Part shown: positions 14,299 to 20,344 of the stretch, one piece after another
Layout: each line of letters begins with the position of its first letter
How positions within the stretch are numbered: the first letter of the stretch is position 1
NCBI GenBank assembly: GCA_900544445.1
Contig: UQVK01000069.1
Coordinates: 1 to 20,344, forward strand
Source of the DNA: an uncultured Lachnospiraceae bacterium
GTDB lineage: Bacteria > Bacillota > Clostridia > Lachnospirales > Lachnospiraceae
DNA length: 20,344 nt
Direction: 5' to 3'
Notes under the pieces: model-generated
Databases searched by the model: none
The model's input: only the letters and a program-made list of their open reading frames with translations
What the model was told of the DNA's origin: nothing
Made by a program: the position numbers and the translations under genes

Positions 14299-15418
14299 AG
14301 AATTCCTTTACCTTACCGGAAATATAGCTCACCTGATCTTCACTGAGCCCGTAATAGAGCGGCAGGCGAAGCAGGCGTTCGCTTTCCTTCGTGGTGTAGC
14401 GGTCCTCCCCGTGGAAGCGCCCGAACTTCAGGCCGGCCGGGGCGGAGTGCAGCGGCACATAATGGAACACTGCCAGAATGTCGTTCTTTTTCAGGAAATC
14501 GATCAGCGCCGTCCGTTCCGCCATGTCCTTCGTCTTGATATAAAACATGTGGCCGTTATGCTTACAGTGCTCCGGCACAAAAGGAAACTCGATCAGGCCC
14601 GCCTGCTCCAGACAGGAAAGCTCCTCCCGGTACTGATTCCAGATGGAAAGTCGTGCCGCCGTGATCTGATCCGCCAGCTCCAGCTGGGCGTAGAGATAGG
14701 CCGCGTTCAGTTCGCTGGGCAGGTAGCTGGATCCGTAGTTCTGCCAGCGGTATTTGTCCACCTGGCCGCGGAAATACTTGCTCCGGTCCGTCCCCTTTTC
14801 CCGGAAGATCTCCGCGTTCTCGATGTCCTTTTCATGGGCGATGAGGAGCGCGCCGCCCTCTCCGCAGCTTACGTTCTTGGTCTCATGGAAGCTGAAGCAG
14901 CCGAAATCCCCGATGGTTCCCAGCGCCCGCCCCTTATATTCCGCCAGAATGCCCTGCGCCGCATCCTCCACCACGAACAGGTGATGCCTTCTTGCAATAT
15001 CCATGATCTCGTCCATCTCGCAGCCCACCCCGGCGTAATGAACCGGAACGATTCCCCGGGTCTTCTCCGTGATGGCGTCCTCGATCAGCTTTTCATCCAG
15101 ATTCATGGTATCCGGACGGATATCCACGAACACCGGAGTCGCCCCGCGCAGCACAAAGGCGTCCGCCGTAGATACGAACGTATAGGAAGGCATGATCACC
15201 TCATCCCCCGGCCCCACCCCGGTAAGCAGCGCCGCCAGCTCCGTGGCGTGGGTACAGGAGGTGGTGAGCAGGCACTTCGCCGTGCCGGTACGTTCCTCAA
15301 TCCACTCGCTGCATTTCTTCGTGAATTCCCCGTCGCCGCAGATTTTCTGGTTCTCCACAGCCTGTCTGATATAATCCATCTCTTTTCCCGTAAAGGGGGG
15401 TACGTTAAAATTGATCAT
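14288..15418 (-). CDS. wecE: dTDP-4-amino-4,6-dideoxygalactose transaminase
   Basis: A 376-residue DegT-family aminotransferase, the same length as E. coli WecE (RffA), and alignable with it along its length from memory. Conserved stretches include INFNVPPFTG at the start, PSYTFVSTADAFVLRGA (77-93), VPVHYAGVGCEMD (124-136), VVEDAAQG (149-156, D152), and the PLP lysine K181 in CFSFHETKNVSCGEGG (174-189). RGQVDKYRW and FHGEDRYTTKESERLLRLPL are also WecE-typical. WecE makes dTDP-Fuc4N from dTDP-4-keto-6-deoxyglucose and glutamate. The rmlA and rmlB functions needed for its substrate are not in the window. An open frame reaches 15487, but the ATG at 15418 matches the WecE N-terminus and has AGGAAGG eight bases upstream. 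It starts 19 bases after the preceding membrane protein gene. Confidence 0.95.
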   Translation of the reverse strand: MINFNVPPFTGKEMDYIRQAVENQKICGDGEFTKKCSEWIEERTGTAKCLLTTSCTHATELAALLTGVGPGDEVIMPSYTFVSTADAFVLRGATPVFVDIRPDTMNLDEKLIEDAITEKTRGIVPVHYAGVGCEMDEIMDIARRHHLFVVEDAAQGILAEYKGRALGTIGDFGCFSFHETKNVSCGEGGALLIAHEKDIENAEIFREKGTDRSKYFRGQVDKYRWQNYGSSYLPSELNAAYLYAQLELADQITAARLSIWNQYREELSCLEQAGLIEFPFVPEHCKHNGHMFYIKTKDMAERTALIDFLKKNDILAVFHYVPLHSAPAGLKFGRFHGEDRYTTKESERLLRLPLYYGLSEDQVSYISGKVKEFYGH

Positions 15419-15426
15419 AAGCGTTT

Positions 15427-15433
15427 CCTTCCT
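15427..15433 (-). promoter_or_regulatory. Ribosome binding site deciding the wecE start
   Basis: AGGAAGG on the minus strand, eight bases before the ATG at 15418. It agrees with homology that the 23-residue extension starting at 15487 is not translated. Confidence 0.75.
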
Positions 15434-15437
15434 TTTC

Positions 15438-17150
15438 TCAGCTTTCCATATATACCTGATAGCCCCCGTTCTCAAAGACGAGTCCATAGCCGCCTTCTTC
15501 CATCCAGGCTGTCAGCGTCTTCCATTTTTCCGTCTCCTCCGGCATTTCTCCGTTTTCCTTATAAACGATCACCACGGGGAGCGCTTCCCCGAAGGTAAGA
15601 AGCCCGTTCAGCTCCTCCTCCATCTGTGCGGCAGGATAGGTGTCCAGATCCGGCCAGCAATGGGAGATGGCCGGGGGCATGTCCAGGATAAAATGAAGTC
15701 CGGGTGCGCTGCCGAAGGTGACAAGAGATGTCCTCTCAAGGGACTGCTCTTTCGCAAAGGCCGTCAGCCCCGACAGGCTTTCTGCATTTTCCTCCCGCGT
15801 CCTCATACCTGTCAGTATAGCACTGTTTTCCACTTTTGCATCCCTTTTTTCCCCATAAATCCCGTCTCCGAAGGAAAAACAGGCGCGGAAGTCCACTCCC
15901 TGCACCGCCGTCATCACAAACACGGCCGTCACCAGGGCGGCGGCGGGAAAAGCGAACGCCCGCTTCCGATTCCGGGAAAGCAGCCGCCAGAAGGTCCAGA
16001 GCGTGAATGGGGCCGCCAGGAACAGATTGTTCAGGGCGGGCATGGTTCCATTGTTGCTCCCTATGGGCGTCACCAGAACGACCAGCAGGATGATGCACGC
16101 CAGCAGCCGTTCCCTCCGGAAAGCGCGGGAGTCCGCCATCACCAGCACGCAGGCGGCCAGCGCCAGATACAGAAGCAGCATCCCCCACTCATAGATGCTG
16201 CGGTAATTGTAATAAGTAAAGGTGAACATTCCCCTGCCCCAGAACAGCCGGATCAGTACGGGAATGCAGCAGACATATATCACTCTGCCCACGCTTTTCA
16301 GCCGCTCAGGCAGAAACCGGAAGAAAATCCAGCCGGCCAGCCAGCAGACCACCAGCGTCATCACCCACTGGAGCGTTCCCCCATAGGCGGACAGCACCGA
16401 GGTTACCATGGAAAGGGCCGAATAGGTCTCATCCGTGCCCGCATAGCCGGAAAGACCCGTGAACATGCCGAAATAAGCGGCCGGCCCGTACTGGATGCAG
16501 ATGCCTGCAAAGGCGGCGAGAAAGCCTGCGAAAAAACCGCAGACACACCAGAGCACATTCTTCCATATTTTGGCAGGCGCGTCCTGGCAAAGCTTCCCAT
16601 ACCAGAACACCGCCAGAATCAGCACCACCTCCAGGGCGTTCGGCGTACGCACGGCCACGTTCAGCCCCAGACAGACGCCGGCGGCAATCAGAAGCCCCTT
16701 TCTCTCCCAGATCAGACCGCGGAACAGGCAGATACATCCCGCCAGAAACAGAAAATAGGTCAGATAATTATACAGGATCGTGGAAGGGCACCAGCAGAAG
16801 CTGATGGCGATGATTTCCCCCGCGAAGGCCATCCACGCCGGCATCTTCCCACGCAGGAAAAAATAGGCGAGAAGGGCCATGGCGCTGATGAACAGCCGGG
16901 TGTAGAGATTCATTCCCAGCAGGGTTCCCCCAAACGGAAGCTTCATGAGAAGAAAGCCCGCCACATTGGCAAGCCAGGTAGCGATGGGCCAGGTTCCGGC
17001 CAGTTCCGGGAAAAAGCGGAAGTTGGTCAGACTGTAGGTAGGGTCCGACACATCGATACCCTGGTTTGCCCACAGCAGGGGATATATCAGCAGAATCAGA
17101 GGAAACAGCCAGCTCTGCCATGTTTTGAAAGCGTATCCGATTTTTTTCAT
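15438..17150 (-). CDS. Polytopic membrane protein with DVSDPTYS motif, GT-C-like
   Basis: A 570-residue protein with a short cytoplasmic N-terminus, about ten TM helices and a soluble C-terminal domain of about 130 residues (from about 440). The first outer loop reads NQGIDVSDPTYSLTNFRFF (29-47), with D33 and D36. Placement of Asp residues after TM1 and the TM-plus-soluble-tail layout resemble GT-C glycosyltransferases such as ArnT. I recognise it only as a conserved Lachnospiraceae-type hypothetical. It would take a polyprenyl-phosphate sugar and glycosylate the exported glycan (inference). Its ATG overlaps the acyltransferase stop by four bases (ATGA), with GGAGGAG about eight bases upstream inside the acyltransferase gene, a clear coupling arrangement. 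Confidence 0.78.
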   Translation of the reverse strand: MKKIGYAFKTWQSWLFPLILLIYPLLWANQGIDVSDPTYSLTNFRFFPELAGTWPIATWLANVAGFLLMKLPFGGTLLGMNLYTRLFISAMALLAYFFLRGKMPAWMAFAGEIIAISFCWCPSTILYNYLTYFLFLAGCICLFRGLIWERKGLLIAAGVCLGLNVAVRTPNALEVVLILAVFWYGKLCQDAPAKIWKNVLWCVCGFFAGFLAAFAGICIQYGPAAYFGMFTGLSGYAGTDETYSALSMVTSVLSAYGGTLQWVMTLVVCWLAGWIFFRFLPERLKSVGRVIYVCCIPVLIRLFWGRGMFTFTYYNYRSIYEWGMLLLYLALAACVLVMADSRAFRRERLLACIILLVVLVTPIGSNNGTMPALNNLFLAAPFTLWTFWRLLSRNRKRAFAFPAAALVTAVFVMTAVQGVDFRACFSFGDGIYGEKRDAKVENSAILTGMRTREENAESLSGLTAFAKEQSLERTSLVTFGSAPGLHFILDMPPAISHCWPDLDTYPAAQMEEELNGLLTFGEALPVVIVYKENGEMPEETEKWKTLTAWMEEGGYGLVFENGGYQVYMES

Positions 17151-18274
17151 CCCATCATCTCCTCCAGCCTGTCGAGAAGCCGCTTCAGACGCCCTCCCAC
17201 CCCTGTGCGCGAAAGAGCCCTTCCCACAATATCAAACAGCCTGGCCCGCAGCAGGTCGATGCAGACCGATACCAGAAACACCAGAAGCACGCTCTCCGTC
17301 ATCTGGATCAGATATCCCCAGAAATGCTCTGAAACATCCCCCACAATCCACATGGCCCAGCGAGAACTCACATCCACGTGTTCATGAATCAGGTACACGC
17401 CGAACACGGCAGGTGAAATCCGCCGTATGGCCTCCGCCGCAGCGCCCTCCGGGAGCCTCAGCCCCGCGAAAAAGGAAAACAGTCCCAGCGCCCCTGTCAG
17501 ACACAGGAGAAAATTATAGTGGAAGGGAACCGAGGCATAATACTCCAGCGCCCCCGTCCGTCCGCACACATACAGGCAGACCAGGGAAACCGCGGCCACT
17601 CCCGCACAGGACAGCAGATAGAGTGCCGCTCCCCTCTTTTTTCCATAGAGGAAGGTGCTCCCGTACTTTCTCAGGTAGGCCGCAATCAGATACAGACAGC
17701 AGAACCAGCCGAAATCATACCCGTACCGGTCCGTGCCGAAGGGCAGAATGCTCAGACTCTTTCCAAAGCTGAAAAACACCAGCAGAAGCAGAATGACCGC
17801 CTTCAGCTGCCTGCGGGAAAGCGTGCACACCGCCGCGTTCAGCACCGGAGAAAAGAGAAGCATGACCACATAGGCGGTCACAAACCAGTAGTGGCCGCTT
17901 TCCACCGGGAACAGACAGTTCCACAGGTGATAGGGATTCAGAACCTCCTGCCAGGCAAGCTGCCCGGCCAGGGCGAGAACGGCCGGAATCAGCAGGGTAT
18001 AAAACAGAATCTGAAGCAGGAGGTTTAAGAGCCTCCGGAAGGAAAATGCCTTTTCCGAAAGGAAATAGCCGCTCAGCAGCACATAGACATTCACCGCCAC
18101 GATGCAGAAGGATTCCAGAAGCACGCCGAAAATCTCCCGCTCCGTGGGAAACCGTCCCGCTCCTGCCGCGGGCAGCGCTTCCGTCTGTGCCAGAAAATGC
18201 ATCACGACCACCATCAGCATGGCCAGTATGCGGAGCAATTCAAAATTCGCCTGTCTTTTTCTGCCTGAAACCAT
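17147..18274 (-). CDS. Acyltransferase-3 family membrane O-acyltransferase
   Basis: A 375-residue integral membrane protein with about ten TM helices of the acyltransferase-3 (PF01757) type. The diagnostic N-terminal NFELLRILAMLMVVVMHF places R15 and H26 eleven positions apart, the conserved Arg/His pair used in acyl transfer. VYVLLSGYFLSEKAF and SGHYWFVTAYVVMLLFSPVL are further family-typical segments, and IHEHVD is near the C-terminus. These proteins move an acyl group, usually acetyl, across the membrane to a hydroxyl of a surface glycan or other acceptor. The target here is presumably the glycan made by this locus. No SGNH domain is fused. A GTG at 18298 would add eight residues (MNARKGSR), but the ATG at 18274 has AAAGGAAG just upstream, so I start there. 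Confidence 0.9.
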   Translation of the reverse strand: MVSGRKRQANFELLRILAMLMVVVMHFLAQTEALPAAGAGRFPTEREIFGVLLESFCIVAVNVYVLLSGYFLSEKAFSFRRLLNLLLQILFYTLLIPAVLALAGQLAWQEVLNPYHLWNCLFPVESGHYWFVTAYVVMLLFSPVLNAAVCTLSRRQLKAVILLLLVFFSFGKSLSILPFGTDRYGYDFGWFCCLYLIAAYLRKYGSTFLYGKKRGAALYLLSCAGVAAVSLVCLYVCGRTGALEYYASVPFHYNFLLCLTGALGLFSFFAGLRLPEGAAAEAIRRISPAVFGVYLIHEHVDVSSRWAMWIVGDVSEHFWGYLIQMTESVLLVFLVSVCIDLLRARLFDIVGRALSRTGVGGRLKRLLDRLEEMMG

Positions 18275-18278
18275 TCTG

Positions 18279-18286
18279 CTTCCTTT
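18279..18286 (-). promoter_or_regulatory. Ribosome binding site deciding the acyltransferase start
   Basis: AAAGGAAG on the minus strand, four bases before the ATG at 18274. It lies in the 28-base gap after the ABC transporter gene and argues against the GTG at 18298. Confidence 0.65.
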
Positions 18287-18302
18287 CCGCGCATTCACGC
18301 CG

Positions 18303-20054
18303 TTACCGCTCCCGTCTGATCTGTCCTCCCTCCACCCGGTAGACCATGTCGCATTTCTCGATGGTCTGCAGGCGGTGAGCGATGATGATCAGGGTCTTCT
18401 TTCCGTGCAGGTGGTTGATGGAATCCATGATCGCCGCCTCCGTCTCATTGTCCAGCGCGGAGGTTGCCTCATCCAGCACCAGCACCTCCGGATCCTCGAA
18501 CAGCGCCCTTGCAATGCCGATCCTCTGCCGCTGTCCGCCGGAGATACGGATGCCCCTCTCTCCGATGCTGGTATCCAGCCCCTCCGGAAGGCTGCGCACG
18601 AATTCGTCCAGCTGGGCCTCCCTTAAAGCCTGCCACACCTTTTCATCGTCAATTTCCTCATCCGGGACGCCGAAGGCCACGTTCTTGCGGATGGAGGAAT
18701 CGATCATGAAGATGGTCTGGGGAATGTAGCCGATATTTTTCAGCCATTCTTCATAGTGATCCCGCACCTCCACGCCGTCCGCCAGAATCTGTCCCTCCTG
18801 AATGTTCAGAAGGCCGAGAAGAATGTCGATGATGGTAGTCTTTCCCGCGCCGGAGGTTCCCACCACGCCCACGGAGCTTCCCACGGGAATGGTCATATCC
18901 GCATGGTCAAAAATCAGCACCTCGCTGTTGGGATAATGATAGACGATGTTTTTCAGCTCGATCTTTTCATGCACCGGAAGCTTCTCCACCTCTTTTTTCT
19001 GCAGATAGGTCTCAGCGTCATAGTCCACGCTGCCGTCATGGATCTCCTCCTGGAGGTTATCGCTCACGCCCATGAAAAACGGCTCGAAATAGGAAATGGA
19101 GGTGAGATAGTTATTGATCCGGTTGGCGCTGGGCAGAAGCCGCATGGCCGCCACCGCGAACACGCCAATCTGCGCCACCATCTCCGTCATGTCCCCGCCG
19201 GCCATAATCTGAAAGATCAGATACAGCATCAGCCCGGCGATACAGACCGTTTCGATCAGGAGCCTGGGGGTGGAGTTGTAGATATTGTACTTCTGCACCG
19301 CGCCCACATAGCCGGCCCCGCATTTGGCGTATTCATTGATGAAATAGCTCTCCCGGTTGGCGATCTTGATCTCCTTGATCCCCATCACCGACTGGTCGAT
19401 CCATTTGTACAGACCGCTGTAATAGTCCTGATTCTCCTCGCCCGCCTTCTTCATGATGGGCTTTAAAATATTTTTGATGATAAGAAGCACCGCCACCAGC
19501 AGAGCCGCAATCACCACCGTCATCAGCGGATCCTGCACCATCAGCACGATGGTCAGAATCACGAACATGACCACCTCGCTGGTCAGCTGAAGGCAGGCCA
19601 GGATCAGCCCGTACATGTTGTTCACGTCCGAGGTGATGCTTCTCTGGATCACGGAGGTGTCCGCATTCAGATAATATTCATAGGGCCGCTGCATGAAATT
19701 GATCATCATCCTGCGGGAGGTGGCGAACTGGTTCGTGTACACAAAACGGAGCTGCACCACGTTCTGAAAATAGAGGAATACATTTTTCAGGACAAAGGCC
19801 GCGATGATCGCCGACAGCATCAGAATGGTGAACTGGGAGGTGCTCTTCATCCCCAGAAAACGGTACAGGTTTCCCAGATAGCCGTCTCCTGTCACCTCTT
19901 CCGGGTCCAGAAGCGTCTGGATCACCGGGATGACCAGGCCGATGCTGCACGCTTCAAGCAGGGCGCCGATGAACATCAGCACGATGATTCCGCCCATTTT
20001 CGCCTTCTGCCTGCCGTCCAGCAGGATATTCATTTTCTTCAGTATTTTCCGCAT
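18303..20054 (-). CDS. PglK-type ABC transporter (fused TM and ATPase), probable lipid-linked oligosaccharide flippase
   Basis: A 583-residue half-transporter: six TM helices in residues 20-310, then one nucleotide-binding domain. Walker A is GTSGAGKTT (399-407), the Q-loop glutamine is Q446 in YIPQT, the signature is ISGGQRQ (504-510), Walker B is VLVLDEATS (524-532) and the H-loop histidine is H560 in IIAHRLQ. All catalytic residues are present. Size, layout and the surrounding Pgl-like genes point to the PglK group, which flips undecaprenyl-diphosphate oligosaccharides outward using ATP; C. jejuni PglK has about 564 residues. Other MsbA-like lipid exporters or peptide exporters are alternatives. 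It starts 20 bases after the preceding glycosyltransferase gene; AAGGAG (20067-20072) is 12 bases from the ATG, slightly long, so efficiency may be modest. Confidence 0.9.
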   Translation of the reverse strand: MRKILKKMNILLDGRQKAKMGGIIVLMFIGALLEACSIGLVIPVIQTLLDPEEVTGDGYLGNLYRFLGMKSTSQFTILMLSAIIAAFVLKNVFLYFQNVVQLRFVYTNQFATSRRMMINFMQRPYEYYLNADTSVIQRSITSDVNNMYGLILACLQLTSEVVMFVILTIVLMVQDPLMTVVIAALLVAVLLIIKNILKPIMKKAGEENQDYYSGLYKWIDQSVMGIKEIKIANRESYFINEYAKCGAGYVGAVQKYNIYNSTPRLLIETVCIAGLMLYLIFQIMAGGDMTEMVAQIGVFAVAAMRLLPSANRINNYLTSISYFEPFFMGVSDNLQEEIHDGSVDYDAETYLQKKEVEKLPVHEKIELKNIVYHYPNSEVLIFDHADMTIPVGSSVGVVGTSGAGKTTIIDILLGLLNIQEGQILADGVEVRDHYEEWLKNIGYIPQTIFMIDSSIRKNVAFGVPDEEIDDEKVWQALREAQLDEFVRSLPEGLDTSIGERGIRISGGQRQRIGIARALFEDPEVLVLDEATSALDNETEAAIMDSINHLHGKKTLIIIAHRLQTIEKCDMVYRVEGGQIRRER

Positions 20055-20074
20055 ATCCGAATGCCGCTCCTTTT

Positions 20075-20344
20075 TTATATCGCTTCGTTCTGCCGGTGGA
20101 TTTCCGGAGCCTCATATTGGTCCATGAAATCTTCGCCCAGATATATCTTTTCCTTCACATAATGAATGGCGTCCGTCACCGTGAAAACGGAAATCACCTT
20201 CTCCACCTGAAAATCCGGAAGGAAATTCATCATTTCCATGGGAAATTTCCCGGGAAGAACCACGTAATCGGAAAAGAGCTTCTCATAATCCAGTATGTCC
20301 CTGGGATGGGGTTTTAAAATCACCTGCGCGTCTTTCCCGTATTC
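20075..20344 (-). CDS. C-terminal end of a GT52-like GT-B glycosyltransferase, 5' part off the window
   Basis: Eighty-nine residues in one open frame from the right window edge to a TAA at 20077-20075. The motif VILKPHPRDILDYEKLF, followed by VLPGKFPMEMMNF, resembles the C-terminal GT-B nucleotide-sugar-binding half of GT52 lipooligosaccharide sialyltransferase-like and related polysialyltransferase-like proteins, where a K-P-H-P segment and a following F-P-x-E segment contact the donor. The rest (VISVFTVTDAIHYVKEK) fits the last beta-alpha elements. The donor could be CMP-sialic acid or another activated sugar; the N-terminal half is needed to decide. It precedes the PglK-like flippase by 20 bases, so it probably acts on the lipid-linked glycan in the cytoplasm before export. 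Confidence 0.65.
   Translation of the reverse strand, partial: EYGKDAQVILKPHPRDILDYEKLFSDYVVLPGKFPMEMMNFLPDFQVEKVISVFTVTDAIHYVKEKIYLGEDFMDQYEAPEIHRQNEAI

Noticed and set aside
15419..15487. N-terminal extension of wecE by 23 residues
   Set aside because: It runs back into the preceding gene; WecE homologues begin at MINFN-like sequence, and AGGAAGG precedes the ATG at 15418.
15411..17387. Very long open frame on the plus strand (658 codons), and similar ones at 9152-10870, 7243-8958, 4743-6332 and 14273-15598
   Set aside because: They lie exactly antisense to well-supported minus-strand genes, encode Gln/His/Arg/Pro-rich sequence with no recognisable domain, and are expected from the GC-rich third positions of those genes.
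1..20344. Search for tRNA or rRNA genes, CRISPR arrays, transposases, integrases, toxin-antitoxin or phage-defence genes
   Set aside because: None seen. All coding capacity is taken by glycan biosynthesis and export genes on one strand.

Overview
The window is one uninterrupted block of a cell-surface glycan biosynthesis locus. All 16 supported genes lie on the minus strand, so transcription runs from base 20344 towards base 1. Most junctions are short gaps (6 to 79 bases) or overlaps (4 to 26 bases), as in one long operon; the only larger spacer is 126 bases (4170-4295). The first and last genes run off the window. Strong GGAGG-type ribosome sites, GC-rich third codon positions and membrane protein families I associate with gut Clostridia suggest a Bacillota member, most likely Lachnospiraceae. 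I see no tRNA, rRNA, transposase, CRISPR array, origin or internal promoter. No stretch of 300 bases or more lacks a gene.

Upstream half, in transcription order: the C-terminal end of a GT52-like GT-B glycosyltransferase (20344-20075); a PglK-type ABC lipid-oligosaccharide flippase (20054-18303); an acyltransferase-3 O-acyltransferase (18274-17147); a polytopic GT-C-like protein (17150-15438); a WecE-type sugar aminotransferase (15418-14288); a second GT-C-like protein with a DLNDD motif (14298-12337); a GNAT N-acetyltransferase (12260-11697); a GtrB/ArnC-type polyprenyl-phosphate glycosyltransferase (11687-10734); a third GT-C-like protein, DUF6020-like (10759-8834); and an O-antigen ligase/polymerase-like protein with an extra extracytoplasmic domain (8811-6202).

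Downstream half: a PglF/CapD-type UDP-GlcNAc 4,6-dehydratase (6209-4296); a spacer packed with tandem hairpins; a small VOC metalloprotein (4169-3780); a PglE-like UDP-sugar aminotransferase (3700-2519); a PglC-like phosphoglycosyl transferase (2473-1835); a CarB-like ATP-grasp ligase (1805-825); and a PglA-like GT4 (818 to the left edge, partial).

Interpretation (inference): the downstream genes make a UDP-4-amino-4,6-dideoxy sugar, load it on undecaprenyl phosphate and extend it, much as Campylobacter pgl does. The PglD acetyltransferase is absent, and an ATP-grasp ligase and a VOC protein sit in the pathway. The upstream WecE, GNAT and GtrB genes look like a second branch making a dTDP-4-amino-6-deoxyhexose and transferring it to a polyprenyl phosphate. 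That donor could be used outside the cell by the three GT-C-like proteins to decorate a glycan that the PglK-like flippase exports and the ligase-like protein polymerises or attaches.
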